Shown here one piece after another: positions 9,176 to 17,914 of a stretch of DNA of 64,000 nucleotides; within the stretch, counting starts at the first letter, position 1, and the number at the start of each line of letters is the position of its first letter. Under the pieces are notes generated by a model. That model saw only the letters and a list, made by a program, of their open reading frames with translations. It had not been told where the DNA came from and made no database searches. Source of the DNA: Eoetvoesiella caeni (lineage in GTDB: Bacteria > Pseudomonadota > Gammaproteobacteria > Burkholderiales > Burkholderiaceae_B); the NCBI RefSeq assembly GCF_003315175.1, contig NZ_QNRQ01000007.1, positions 62,001-126,000 on the forward strand, given 5' to 3'. The position numbers were made by a program, and so were the translations under genes.

Positions 9176-10735
9176 TCAAAGCATCCAGTCAATCGGCAAT
9201 AGCGAAAGAAAGCCCACGGCCAGGCGGCGCCAAAGACTGGCGCCGGGCTCGGTGTCGTGGCGAATTTCTTTGCCATCTTTCTGTTCGATCCAATAAAGAT
9301 CGCCCGTTTCCGACAGATGTACTTCGTAGGCGATTTCCGGAACCTTGTCGTGGAACGCTTTGGCGATAGCCCGTGCCAACTCGGGGCTGTCGATGACGAA
9401 GCCAAGTTCAGTGTTGAGTTTTGCCGAGCGCGGATCGAAGTTGAATGAACCGACAAAAACCCGCGATCCATCTACCGAGAATGTTTTGGCGTGCAGACTG
9501 GAGCCGGAAATGCCAAAACGGCCCGCGCTTTGCTTTTCTTGGCTGTCCGAGGATAGGCGGCGCATTTCATAAAGTTTGATTCCCGCCCGTAGCAGAGGTT
9601 TGCGCCGCTTGGCGTAGCCGGCGTGTACTGCAACGACGTCGGTGGCCTCGAGCGAGTTGGTCAGGATTTGTATTTTTACGCCGCGCTTGGCCATGGCGGT
9701 AAAGTTCTCGACGCCGGCCGCGGTAGGCACGAAATAGGAAGAAACCAGCTCGACCTCGGACTTCGGCTTGCCGATGATTTGCCCGAGCTCATGCGTCAAC
9801 AGTTCGTTGGGGGGCGCCTCGCGCAGGCCTTTGCTTGGATCGTCGCTGACCATTTTTGTTTTTGCCCATTGCAGGTCGATGGTGCCGTCCGACAATTGGC
9901 GGATCAGGCTGGAACCACGCAGCGCCTTGAAATAAGCGCTGGCGCGTGGGTCGTTTTCCAGTTTGGAAGCCCGCTCTTCCAGCAATTGAAGCTGCAAGGG
10001 GTCGCCGGGCGGCAAAATAAGGCTTACCGGATATGACGATAGGCTGTTCCAATAGTCGTCGAAGTTGCGCGAGACGTCCTTGACCACCGGCCCTATTGCC
10101 AGCACGTCAAGGTCGGCAAAAACCATGTCGTCGGCGGCTCCGAAATACTCATCGCCGATATTGCGGCCGCCGACGATGGTGACTTGATTGTCGGCCGTGA
10201 ACGATTTGTTATGCATGCGCCGGTTCAAGCGGGAAAAATCGCTTAGATAATTTATCCAACGGGGCGAGCGTATGAAAAACGGGTTGAACAGGCGTATTTC
10301 GATATTGGGATGCGAGTCCAGCGCGGCCAATAGGCTATCCAGGCCCGAGGTCGTCATGTCGTCAAGCAGCAGGCGTACGCGCACGCCGCGTTCGGCGGCC
10401 ATGCGCAGCGAATCGAACAGCAGGGTACCTGTCAGGTCGCCATGCCAGATGTAGTATTGGATATCGAGTGTGCGTTGCGCGGCCCTGGCCAAAAGGACCC
10501 GTGCGGCAAAAGCCTCGCGAGCGTCCGCCAGTGTGTGGATGCCGGTTTTGCCGGGGTAAGGAGAGCTAAGGCGCATGCCGGCCTTGCCCAGTGTGGTGGC
10601 TTGCGACTCTTCGGGTGTTAACGCATGCGTGATGGTACGGTCGGCCAGTGATGGCGCGGTCGTGCAGCCCGTAATCAATAGTGACGCCAGGGAAATGCAC
10701 AAAGCGTAAATCATCACACGTATTCGTATGTTCAT
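9176..10735 (-). CDS. Phospholipase D-family lipoprotein (ClsC/YmdC-like cardiolipin synthase family)
   Basis: This is a 519-residue PLD-superfamily protein with two HKD motifs: HNKSFTADN with His175 and LHAKTFSVDG with His415. Each is followed by the usual GG/GS-RN or FN element (VGGRNIGDEYF and VGSFNFDPRS). The N-terminus is a lipoprotein signal with lipobox LLITGC at Cys24, so the enzyme should be membrane anchored and face the periplasm. Members of this family transfer phosphatidyl groups (cardiolipin synthesis) or hydrolyse phospholipids; the two-HKD layout fits either. The ATG at 10735 is taken because it puts the signal at the N-terminus; a reading from 10753 would add six residues. 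It stands alone, divergent from the DUF3597 gene. Confidence 0.85.
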   Translation of the reverse strand: MNIRIRVMIYALCISLASLLITGCTTAPSLADRTITHALTPEESQATTLGKAGMRLSSPYPGKTGIHTLADAREAFAARVLLARAAQRTLDIQYYIWHGDLTGTLLFDSLRMAAERGVRVRLLLDDMTTSGLDSLLAALDSHPNIEIRLFNPFFIRSPRWINYLSDFSRLNRRMHNKSFTADNQVTIVGGRNIGDEYFGAADDMVFADLDVLAIGPVVKDVSRNFDDYWNSLSSYPVSLILPPGDPLQLQLLEERASKLENDPRASAYFKALRGSSLIRQLSDGTIDLQWAKTKMVSDDPSKGLREAPPNELLTHELGQIIGKPKSEVELVSSYFVPTAAGVENFTAMAKRGVKIQILTNSLEATDVVAVHAGYAKRRKPLLRAGIKLYEMRRLSSDSQEKQSAGRFGISGSSLHAKTFSVDGSRVFVGSFNFDPRSAKLNTELGFVIDSPELARAIAKAFHDKVPEIAYEVHLSETGDLYWIEQKDGKEIRHDTEPGASLWRRLAVGFLSLLPIDWML

Positions 10736-10967
10736 TGTGCCGGGAGTCCGCAAGTTGTTGGGTTGGGAGTTTCAGGCTGTGTCAACGAGACCGTAGCCCA
10801 GTATAAAAGAAGGAAGCGGCTTGACCTACTTTGACCTTTGTAACGCTGCTGATACACCATGGCCAGGCGTACGTTGGTATATTGCTGAAGGACAACTCTT
10901 TGTCCATGTGGCAGCACAACTTGTTGAAAGATTCATTTTCAGTTGTTCAAACACTTAGGGGATTACC

Positions 10968-11360
10968 ATGGGTTTTTTTAGCAAGATTCTTCAAAAGCTG
11001 GGCATCGGCGATGCGGCCGCGGCCCCCGCCAACGAGGCGTCACCCGCTTCAGCGCCGTCCGCTCCGGCATCAAGCGCGGCACCGTCCGGCGTCATGCCTA
11101 TGGTCGACGTAGTCGCCCAACTGGAACAAAAGGCCGCTGCAAACCCGCAAAAGCTGAACTGGCGCACTTCCATCGTCGATCTGCTGAAGCTTTTGGACAT
11201 CGACAGCAGCCTTGCTGCGCGCAAGGAATTGGCGCAAGAGCTTGGTTGCCCGGCAAACTTGATGGGGGATTCGGCCCAAATGAATATTTGGCTGCACAAG
11301 ACCGTGCTGGCGCGAATCGCTGCCAATGGCGGCAACGTGCCGCAAGAGCTTTTAAGCTAA
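10968..11360 (+). CDS. DUF3597 domain protein
   Basis: This 130-residue protein begins MGFFSKILQKLGIG, has an Ala/Pro/Ser-rich linker (about residues 20-45) and ends in a compact helical domain beginning near PMVDVVAQLEQKA. The C-terminal domain carries the recognisable DUF3597 pattern, including NWRTSIVDLLKLLDIDSS and an RKELAQELGCP segment, and resembles LysM-adjacent small domains. Function is unknown in the family. It is a single-gene unit, 232 bp from the divergent phospholipase D gene. There is no signal peptide or membrane helix, so it is probably cytoplasmic. Confidence 0.85.
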   Translation: MGFFSKILQKLGIGDAAAAPANEASPASAPSAPASSAAPSGVMPMVDVVAQLEQKAAANPQKLNWRTSIVDLLKLLDIDSSLAARKELAQELGCPANLMGDSAQMNIWLHKTVLARIAANGGNVPQELLS

Positions 11361-11572
11361 TTCACATTTACGTCCGCCGGAGCCCGGCCGGTGCCATGCT
11401 GGACAGGAACGGCAATAGCAATGTCCCGGACGACGGCGTGCCGCCTGGGCGGCACGCCAACGCACCGACTCGGCTTCATGTAGCGCTTTGAAGCGTGCCT
11501 GTCCAGGACTATGATGCATTGACAGTCCGAAGAATATTCGAGGCAATTCGTCAACAATTTCGGGGGCCGAAC

Positions 11573-12250
11573 ATGAACATACTGATGGTGCTGACTTCGC
11601 ATGGCAAGTTGGGCGCAACCGGCAGGCGCACCGGTTTCTGGCTGGAGGAGTTCGCCTCGCCTTACTATGTGTTCAAGGACGCGGGCGCGAAGGTAACTAT
11701 TGCGTCGCCGCTGGGCGGACAGCCGCCAATGGATCCGGCCAGCGACGAACCCGCCGGGCAAACCGATGCAACCCACCGCTTCAAGGCCGATGCCGACGCC
11801 CAGGATGCGTTGGCAAACACCATAAAGCTTTCCGAAGTGTCCGCGGAAGATTACGATGCGGTGTTTTATCCCGGCGGACACGGTCCGCTGTGGGACCTGG
11901 CCGAGAATGCCTTTTCCATTGGCTTGATCAGGTCGATGTACAACAGCGGCAAGCCGGTGGCCGCGGTATGCCACGCGCCGGGAGTCCTGCGCCACGTCAA
12001 AGGCGCCGGCGACAGCCTGCTGGTCAAGGGCAAGAATGTGACAGGATTCGCCAACACAGAAGAAGAGGCCGCAGGGCTTGCCAAGGTCGTGCCGTTCCTC
12101 GTTGAAGACATGCTCAAGAAAAGTGGTGGCCTTTATACAAAAGCCGCCGACTGGCAGCCGCATGTCGTCGAGGACGGCTTGTTGATTACCGGACAAAATC
12201 CAGCCTCGTCCGAAGCGGCGGCAAAGGCGCTGCTAAAACGGCTCGAGTAG
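11573..12250 (+). CDS. DJ-1/PfpI-family protein (type 1 glutamine amidotransferase-like; Hsp31 group)
   Basis: This is a 225-residue protein of the DJ-1/PfpI superfamily. The nucleophile elbow is AAVCHAPG near residue 140 with the reactive Cys, and the upstream YDAVFYPGGHGPLWDL supplies the family's Glu/His surroundings. The layout matches the Hsp31/YDR533C type (glyoxalase III or chaperone-like) more than a true amidotransferase. The ATG at 11573 is taken because the family N-terminus is MNILMVLTS; the frame is open further upstream but that part has no homology-like character. It is a single gene with no obvious partner. A role in aldehyde or oxidative stress is plausible but not shown here. 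Confidence 0.85.
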   Translation: MNILMVLTSHGKLGATGRRTGFWLEEFASPYYVFKDAGAKVTIASPLGGQPPMDPASDEPAGQTDATHRFKADADAQDALANTIKLSEVSAEDYDAVFYPGGHGPLWDLAENAFSIGLIRSMYNSGKPVAAVCHAPGVLRHVKGAGDSLLVKGKNVTGFANTEEEAAGLAKVVPFLVEDMLKKSGGLYTKAADWQPHVVEDGLLITGQNPASSEAAAKALLKRLE

Positions 12251-12412
12251 TTGGCCGCTGGCCTTTGCGCAGCCCCCGCCGGGCTTCGGCAGGCGGACAA
12301 GCACACCATGGAGTTCCGGAATCAGCTATGCCGCACGATGGCTTGCCGGTGCGGCCGCACGAATGGACGCGGGCATGCCTATAATCGCCATACACTCAAT
12401 CAAGGAAAGACC

Positions 12413-12922
12413 ATGACTATTTCTCTGTACGCTGCTTCCGTTCCGGTTTTCAAGCAAATGCTTGATGGCCTGGATGCCATTCTTGTGAAGGCGGAAGAAT
12501 ATGCCGCCGCCCGGAATATCGAACCTGGCGTCCTTTTGCAGTCGCGGCTTTTTCCCGACATGTTGCAAATGCTGCGCCAGGTGCAGATTGCCTGTGATTT
12601 TGCCCGCGGTGTATCGGCCCGACTGGCTGGGCTGGAGGTGCCGAAGTTCGATGACAGTGAGCAAAGCTTCGCTGACCTGCGCGAGCTGATCAAAAAGACG
12701 CTGGCCTTTATTGAAGGCATCAAGCCATCGCAAATCGATGGCCAGGAAAACCGCGAAATCGTCTTGCGCCCCGGCACGCCCAAGGAAAAGAAGCTTACCG
12801 GCCAGTCTTACTTGCTTAGCTATGGCCTGCCGCAGTTCTTCTTTCATATCACCACGGCATACGGCAATTTGCGCCACAACGGACTGGAAGTGGGCAAGCG
12901 CGACTATATGGGGCAATACTGA
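12413..12922 (+). CDS. DUF1993 family protein
   Basis: This 169-residue protein matches the DUF1993 family from end to end: MTISLYAASVPVFKQMLDGL at the start, FPDMLQMLRQVQIACDFARG in the middle and a FFHITTAYGNLRHNG motif near the C-terminus. The fold is a four-helix bundle of the DinB-like superfamily, with conserved His residues that could bind metal. GGAAAG lies about eight bases upstream of the ATG, which decides the start over a longer open frame from 12251. A strong intrinsic terminator follows about 50 bases after the stop. Function is unknown. Confidence 0.88.
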   Translation: MTISLYAASVPVFKQMLDGLDAILVKAEEYAAARNIEPGVLLQSRLFPDMLQMLRQVQIACDFARGVSARLAGLEVPKFDDSEQSFADLRELIKKTLAFIEGIKPSQIDGQENREIVLRPGTPKEKKLTGQSYLLSYGLPQFFFHITTAYGNLRHNGLEVGKRDYMGQY

Positions 12923-13265
12923 GCTAGATATTGGCAGCCTGCTGCCAAACTGACGGGGGTTTAGCCCGAGATTAAGGCGAGCATGTGACTGCTCGCCTTT
13001 TCAATTGGACCCGTCTGAAAATACACACGGCAAAAAAACGAAAATAAAAGTTCCGAAGTCTGTTTGCATGGGGCAGGATCTGGAGGCCGGAAGATGGAAG
13101 CTTATTGGCTTTTGGCGAAGCCCTAGGTATTTCCATGCCCAGCGGGTGCCGAGTCGGCCAATGCGAGAGCGGTGTGCTGGACGTCTAGCTCCTGTCGCTG
13201 GCCAAGCATCGCTGCGCCCGCGGAGCATCGCCGGATAAGGTGCTTGTTTTTCCGGGGCCTGCGCT
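12923..13265. other. 343-bp intergenic region between two convergent genes
   Basis: This region separates the DUF1993 gene (plus) from the DUF427 gene (minus). It contains one clear intrinsic terminator at 12971-13001. The remaining 260 bp hold only short open frames without a credible ribosome site or protein pattern, and I see no RNA gene there. Confidence 0.6.
12971..13001 (+). terminator. Intrinsic terminator after the DUF1993 gene
   Basis: GGCGAGCA (12976-12983) pairs perfectly with TGCTCGCC (12990-12997) around a 6-base loop and is followed at once by TTTT (12998-13001). The 8-bp GC-rich stem with a T tract is a canonical rho-independent terminator, about 50 bases after the stop codon. 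Confidence 0.88.
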
Positions 13266-13646
13266 TCAGTTGGGTTGCTCCGCAATCTCGTCCACGCGGT
13301 CGGGGTAAAAGGCCAGATAGTCCTTGATTTGTGCAACGGCAGGCGGTGGCGCTTCGTAAGTCCATACCGCATTGACCGAGCGGGCACCGCCCAGGGGTAT
13401 GCTGTAGTAGCTTGCGTCGCCTTTGTATGGGCAGTGGGAAGTATGGTCGGTTCGTTCAAGCAGAGACATAACCACGTCTTTGCGCGGGATGTACTGAACC
13501 GCGGCGTACGAGGCTTCGTGCAGCGCCAGCGCTTCGCGCGTATCGGCAACTGTCTTGCCCGCAAGGCGCACAATCACCCTGGCCGGGCTTTTCGCGATAG
13601 TAATCGGGTGGTCGGGACCCGGAGTCTTCACCTGCTTTCCGTTCAT
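13266..13646 (-). CDS. DUF427 domain protein
   Basis: This is a 126-residue DUF427 protein. The family core is clear: ITIAKSPARVIVRLAGKTVA at the N-terminus, then YIPRKDVVMSLLERTDHTSH, CPYKGDASYYSI and a C-terminal AFYPDRVDEI. The ATG at 13646 has a perfect AGGAGG eight bases upstream, so the longer frame from 13688 is rejected. DUF427 proteins are small beta-barrel-like proteins of unknown biochemistry, often near nitrogen or stress genes. It reads toward the DUF1993 gene and is monocistronic. Confidence 0.88.
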   Translation of the reverse strand: MNGKQVKTPGPDHPITIAKSPARVIVRLAGKTVADTREALALHEASYAAVQYIPRKDVVMSLLERTDHTSHCPYKGDASYYSIPLGGARSVNAVWTYEAPPPAVAQIKDYLAFYPDRVDEIAEQPN

Positions 13647-13751
13647 GACCTGTCCTCCTGTGGAAGTGCCCATGGCAGGATGCGGCATGGGCCGAGATAT
13701 TTATAATAATCCCGGCCAAAACAATGGGTGATTGTTGTGCCGTTGTCCCGA

Positions 13752-14381
13752 TCAAAAAGAGGGCGGCACGGTTTCGCGCCACTGCCCCGGCAACAAGTCT
13801 TCCAGGCTCCAGTTGCCTACGCGAACTCGTATCAAGCGCAGCGTCGGCAGTCCGACCGCGGCCGTCATGCGCCGTACCTGGCGGTTGCGCCCCTCGTGGA
13901 TGGTCAGCTCCAGCCAGGCGGTCGGCACGCTAATGCGAAACCGCACAGGCGGATGCCGCGGCCATATTGCCGGGGTGTCGATCAATTGCGCCAGGGCCGG
14001 CAGTGTTGGGCCGTCATTCAATACTACCCCGGTGCATAAATGCCGCAGCTGCTCTTGCGTTGGCGCGCCTTCCACCTGGACCCAATAGGTCTTGGCCATT
14101 TTGTGCTTCGGATCGGAAATGCGCGCCTGCAAACGGCCGTCGTTGGTCAGCAGAAGCAGGCCTTCACTGTCGCGATCCAGGCGCCCGGCTGGGTAAACGT
14201 CGGGGACGGGGACGAAGTCCTTGAGCGTGGAGCGGCCCTGGCCGTCGCTGAATTGAGGCAGGACGTTGAAGGGCTTGTTCAGGACAATCAGCCTGGGCTG
14301 GGCCGGCGGTGTTTGGGAAACGCGGTGTACGCCTGGCTTGTTGAGGCGGGGCTGGCGGATCAAGCGAGAGGAAGAAGGCAT
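13752..14381 (-). CDS. rluE: 23S rRNA pseudouridine synthase, RluE type
   Basis: This is a 209-residue enzyme of the RsuA/RluB/RluE family. The catalytic motif [18 protein letters not shown] (Asp in GRLD) lies near residue 65, preceded by the RluE-like start [16 protein letters not shown] and [11 protein letters not shown]. It ends with the family's [21 protein letters not shown] segment. There is no S4 domain, which matches RluE (target U2457 in E. coli) rather than RluB or RsuA. The start has only a modest upstream site. It is a single gene between DUF427 and the PPOX-fold gene on the same strand. Confidence 0.88.
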   Translation of the reverse strand: MPSSSRLIRQPRLNKPGVHRVSQTPPAQPRLIVLNKPFNVLPQFSDGQGRSTLKDFVPVPDVYPAGRLDRDSEGLLLLTNDGRLQARISDPKHKMAKTYWVQVEGAPTQEQLRHLCTGVVLNDGPTLPALAQLIDTPAIWPRHPPVRFRISVPTAWLELTIHEGRNRQVRRMTAAVGLPTLRLIRVRVGNWSLEDLLPGQWRETVPPSF

Positions 14382-14449
14382 CCGGTAGTCACCAAAGACG
14401 GGATGCGATCAGTGTAACCGGCAGGCGTAAAAGAAAATATCAAAATTGG

Positions 14450-15451
14450 CTACAAGGCGCCAGCGGATTCTTGCCAGCTTCCGGTACCCGTCAACTGTTC
14501 TGAATAGCGTACGGGCGACCAGTGTATCGGCAAGGCATTGGCAATGCGTCGGACTGTATGCAGGTGAAACTGTATTAGGCGCTGCGCGCCGGTAAAAGCG
14601 CTTACCTCGGGTCCGTCCCAAATAATATGCGCATCGCCCGCAAGGTAAAGAAGGTCCGACGAGTCGAAGTCGATGAAGAGCAGGCCTGCGCGTGGATTGC
14701 GTACAAGATTGCCGATGGTATTGAACAGAAAGTTTCCAGTGAAATCCGGGAACGTCAGCGTCTGATCGTCGTCTATGCGTATAAAGCCGGGCCGACCGCC
14801 CCTATGGGAAACATCGGCGCCTTGGGCAGTTTGATCCTGTTCGCTGAAATAGGCGGACGCGATAAAAAATGTATCGGCGCGGCTTAACAAGCCTTGATCG
14901 TCCTTACTGAGCCGATCTGTATCGGGAAGGCGGCGGATTGAGTCAGGGGCTTTGTCTTTGATCGGGCTGGGCTCCCGCGCTTGTATGTACTTGCGGCAGT
15001 TGCCGAAGCTCTGCCGGACTGCCATAGTCAGGCTGTTGTCGTCGATTGCCGTAATCGCTCCGTTCACGCGATTGCGTCGACCAGTGGTGAATTGAATGCC
15101 CAGCAAGCCTACGAATGATCCGGCGCGCAGCTGTCCATGCAAAGGGCTGTGTGGCGGTATGGTGGCGGCAACATGCAAAGTCCGCTCATCGGGCGTGGTA
15201 ATGAATCCGGGTTGGCCCGCAAGAACAGTAGGCCATGGCTGCCCGGCGGCGTCGGCGGCGCCGATAAGCAGGAAGGGCCGCTCGGCAAAGAACTGGCAGT
15301 GCTGATCGGGCATATAGTCGCGGATGCCAGCTTTGCGTGCGATGGCGTCGATGCGCTCACGAACGCCAAGACGATCCTGCACGGCCAGCTCGCCCGCATG
15401 GAACGGAGACTCTTTTGCTGTCCATCCGCGTAGCATGGAAGTGTTTGGCAT
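14450..15451 (-). CDS. Pyridoxamine 5'-phosphate oxidase-fold flavin/heme-binding protein
   Basis: This 333-residue protein has two PPOX-like split-barrel regions. The first is near residues 45-130 (FFAERPFLLIGAADAAGQPW), the second near residues 195-290 (ADTFFIASAYFS, then TLTFPDFTGNFLFNTIGNL and RAGLLFIDFDSSDLLYLAGD). The second half matches the general stress / FMN-binding PPOX group, including the RNPRAGLLFIDF pattern. The substrate is not evident; members range from FMN-dependent oxidases to heme utilisation proteins. The gene is transcribed toward rluE and lies downstream of the GST gene on the same strand. Confidence 0.8.
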   Translation of the reverse strand: MPNTSMLRGWTAKESPFHAGELAVQDRLGVRERIDAIARKAGIRDYMPDQHCQFFAERPFLLIGAADAAGQPWPTVLAGQPGFITTPDERTLHVAATIPPHSPLHGQLRAGSFVGLLGIQFTTGRRNRVNGAITAIDDNSLTMAVRQSFGNCRKYIQAREPSPIKDKAPDSIRRLPDTDRLSKDDQGLLSRADTFFIASAYFSEQDQTAQGADVSHRGGRPGFIRIDDDQTLTFPDFTGNFLFNTIGNLVRNPRAGLLFIDFDSSDLLYLAGDAHIIWDGPEVSAFTGAQRLIQFHLHTVRRIANALPIHWSPVRYSEQLTGTGSWQESAGAL

Positions 15452-15513
15452 GGTTGATTCCAGGATGCGATAGCGAAAAAGAGGGCGCCCTAGCCTATTA
15501 TTCGGTTCAAAGG

Positions 15514-16140
15514 CTAGGCTTTGATTGCCGTCATGGGGACGAATCCAGGCAAGGCTTCAATATGCTTGAGCCAGGCCCGTATGTTTGCGTAGGGTTCAAG
15601 CGATATGCCGCCTTCCGGTGCGCGTGCGATGTAGGCATAGGCTGCCACATCGGCCAGGCTGGGCGTTTTACCCAATACGAATTGCTTGTCGTGCAGCTCG
15701 ACGTTCAGCACATCGAATAGTGCTGTCGATATGGCCTTGGCGCGCTCATAGTCCAGCGGCGCCCCGAGTATTTTTACCAGGCGTGCGGCATTGGGGCCGT
15801 TATATATATTGCCGGCCGCCAGTGAAAGCCAACCCTGCACCGTTGCGGCGCGTACGGGGTCGTGCGGTAGCCATGTTCCGTTGTCGTATTTGCTTGCCAG
15901 ATAGACCAGGATTGCATTGGAGTCGTATAGCGTGACACTGCCGTCTTCAATGACAGGCACCAGGCCGAAGGGATTTTTTGCAAGAAATTGGGGACGCTTG
16001 TGTTCTCCATGCGCAAGATCGACGGAAATGAACTCGTGCGGTAAGTCCAGCAAGCTTAGAAACAGGAGAACGCGATGGGTGTGCCCAGATAATGCCGATC
16101 CGTAAACGCGTATGGGCTGAGCGGGTTTGGTAATGGCCAT
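15514..16140 (-). CDS. Glutathione S-transferase family protein
   Basis: This is a 208-residue GST. The thioredoxin-like N-domain holds IRVYGSALSGHTHRV, with the glutathione-contact Ser/cis-Pro region (NPFGLVPVIEDG) and YDSNAILVYLA. The all-helical C-domain has the usual hydrophobic staple (TPSLADVAAYAYIARA). It diverges from a LysR gene, with a symmetrical AT-rich element between them, so it is probably the regulator's target. Such GSTs detoxify electrophiles; the actual substrate is unknown. Confidence 0.88.
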   Translation of the reverse strand: MAITKPAQPIRVYGSALSGHTHRVLLFLSLLDLPHEFISVDLAHGEHKRPQFLAKNPFGLVPVIEDGSVTLYDSNAILVYLASKYDNGTWLPHDPVRAATVQGWLSLAAGNIYNGPNAARLVKILGAPLDYERAKAISTALFDVLNVELHDKQFVLGKTPSLADVAAYAYIARAPEGGISLEPYANIRAWLKHIEALPGFVPMTAIKA

Positions 16141-16244
16141 TTGAGTGCCTGCAAAAAAGGGTTGCGGGAAACAGGCTGTCGGGTGTTTGCTGCCACGATC
16201 TGCCTGTATATAGAGAGTAGCGCTGTTGACCTTGCAGAAAAAGC

Positions 16245-16267
16245 GGATAATTAAGGTTTAATAATCC
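16245..16267. promoter_or_regulatory. Operator-like dyad between the GST gene and its divergent LysR gene
   Basis: GGATAATTAA (16245-16254) and TTAATAATCC (16258-16267) are inverted repeats matching at nine of ten positions around GGT. The centre contains a T-N11-A core typical of LysR sites. On the plus strand TTGACC at 16225-16230 is followed 16 bases later by TAATTA inside the dyad, so the element would overlap the -10 of the LysR gene, as expected for autoregulation. Confidence 0.5.
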
Positions 16268-16287
16268 ACTAATAATGGACAACTTGT

Positions 16288-17250
16288 ATGAACAAGCTAG
16301 CTTCGATCAATCTTAATCGGCTGGTTGTGTTTGTTGCGGTAGCCGAATCCAGCTCATTGACGGCGGCTGCCGCTAAGCTGGGAATCGCAAAAACCATGGT
16401 CAGTACGCATATGCAGCGGCTTGAAGCGGAGCTGGGCGCCAGCTTGCTGGTGCGCACTACCCGACGCTTGAGCTTGACCGAAGCCGGACAAGCGTTTTAT
16501 GCCTCGGCTCGAAGAATATTGAATGACGTCGATGACGCTGTGCTGGAAGCGGGTAGCGCTACGGCGGAGCCGCGTGGGACGTTGCGGGTTACAGCGCCTA
16601 TCGATTACGGCGCCGCAATTATTACCCCCGCGCTTGTCGCGCTGCGTGCACGTTATCCGGCATTGAAGATTGAACTGATCTTGGGCGACACGCGGTTTGA
16701 CCTGATTGCGGAAGGCATTGACGTTGCGATTCGGCTGGGGCGCTTGGCGGACTCAAGCCATCAGGCGACCAAGGTGGGCAGCTATGCGAAGTGGCTGGTT
16801 GCCAGTCCGAAGTTCCTGCAGGGTGTCGGGCGTTTGCGCATGCATGAAGAACTGGGGGATTTGCCTTTTATTTCGCTGTCCGTGCTGGCACAGCCTTTGT
16901 CGTTTGTATTTGAAAAGGCGGCGGGAGAAAAGTGCTTGGTTCTATTCAAGTCCGTGTTTTCGGCTAATACGGCCAATGCCTGCCGGGCAGCGGCGCTGGC
17001 CGGCGGCGGCCTTGCCGTCCTGACGGATTTTTCGATCAGCGAGGATGTGGCGGCAGGGCGCTTGATCCGTATCTTGCCTGAATGGACTTTGCCAAAGGCT
17101 GAGATCCACGCGGTTTTTCCCGCCGCACGGCATCGCTCAGTTAAAGTGCGTGTTTTTGTCGACGCGCTGAAAGCCCTGGCGTCCACCGCTAATTTGGCGG
17201 GCAACAACGCACCGAAGGGAAAAGGGGCCAACATGGCCGGGCGGGCATAG
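16288..17250 (+). CDS. LysR-family transcriptional regulator
   Basis: This is a 320-residue LysR protein. The HTH is at about residues 20-60 (TAAAAKLGIAKTMVSTHMQR), followed by the linker helix and an effector-binding domain of the CrgA-like subgroup (PRGTLRVTAPIDYG). It is divergent from the GST gene with a likely operator in between, which suggests autorepression and control of the GST. The last 25 residues are basic and low in hydrophobicity and may be a poorly conserved tail. A GC hairpin without a T tract (GCCGCC-TTTC-GGCGGC, 17269-17284) follows the stop. Confidence 0.9.
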   Translation: MNKLASINLNRLVVFVAVAESSSLTAAAAKLGIAKTMVSTHMQRLEAELGASLLVRTTRRLSLTEAGQAFYASARRILNDVDDAVLEAGSATAEPRGTLRVTAPIDYGAAIITPALVALRARYPALKIELILGDTRFDLIAEGIDVAIRLGRLADSSHQATKVGSYAKWLVASPKFLQGVGRLRMHEELGDLPFISLSVLAQPLSFVFEKAAGEKCLVLFKSVFSANTANACRAAALAGGGLAVLTDFSISEDVAAGRLIRILPEWTLPKAEIHAVFPAARHRSVKVRVFVDALKALASTANLAGNNAPKGKGANMAGRA

Positions 17251-17309
17251 CGGCTTAGCCCGAGGGCTGCCGCCTTTCGGCGGCTTGCAGATTGCCGCCG
17301 GCCATGAAT

Positions 17310-17897
17310 CTACTGGGGAATATGTTGGGCGACTTCGTGTTCTATTCGTCTGTCGGGTATCAGCCACATGCAGGCGGCCGCGACATAAAAGGCGCCCGAA
17401 GCCCATTGCGATACGAACGAGGCGCCAATGCCCAGCAAGTACAGTACGGGAGAGATTTTTCCTTTTATGTCGCGGCCGACCGCGTGTGCCAGGATTGAAC
17501 CGGCTCCTTGCAGTTTGATGATTCCTTGCTGCAGGATGAAGTAGGCGATAGCGCAGCACAGTAAATTTATGCCGTAAAGAAACAGCGTGGCCGCAGCGAA
17601 GTGGTTCTCGCCCATCCATCCCGTCGTGAAAGGCAACAGCGAAAGCCAGAACAGCAGGTGCAGATTGCTCCATAAGACCGTACCGTTGACCCGGCTGACC
17701 AGATGCAGCATGTGGTGGTGATTGTTCCAGTAGATGCCCAGGTAGATAAAGCTGAGGACGTAGCTGAGGAAAACGGGCAGAACCGATCCTATTGCCGCAA
17801 GCGTCGGCTCATGGGGCACTTTCATCTCGAGCACCATGATCGTTATGATGATCGCCAGCACTCCGTCGCTGAAGGCTTCGAGACGATTTTTTCCCAT
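17310..17897 (-). CDS. TMEM175-family integral membrane protein (putative potassium channel)
   Basis: This is a 195-residue membrane protein with about six hydrophobic segments and the TMEM175 (DUF1211) signature at the N-terminus: RLEAFSDGVLAIIITIMVLE. In this family the FSDG motif lies in the pore helix and bacterial members act as potassium-permeable channels. GGAGCGG lies just upstream of the ATG. It starts 17 bp after the MarR gene on the same strand, so the two are almost certainly co-transcribed. Confidence 0.88.
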   Translation of the reverse strand: MGKNRLEAFSDGVLAIIITIMVLEMKVPHEPTLAAIGSVLPVFLSYVLSFIYLGIYWNNHHHMLHLVSRVNGTVLWSNLHLLFWLSLLPFTTGWMGENHFAAATLFLYGINLLCCAIAYFILQQGIIKLQGAGSILAHAVGRDIKGKISPVLYLLGIGASFVSQWASGAFYVAAACMWLIPDRRIEHEVAQHIPQ

Positions 17898-17914
17898 GGT
17901 CCGCTCCCGTTTAA

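Noticed and set aside
9007-9471. A 154-codon minus-strand open frame overlapping the end of the phospholipase D gene
   Set aside because: It overlaps the HKD-containing C-terminus of the phospholipase D in another frame, is rich in Arg and Ser and shows no family pattern.
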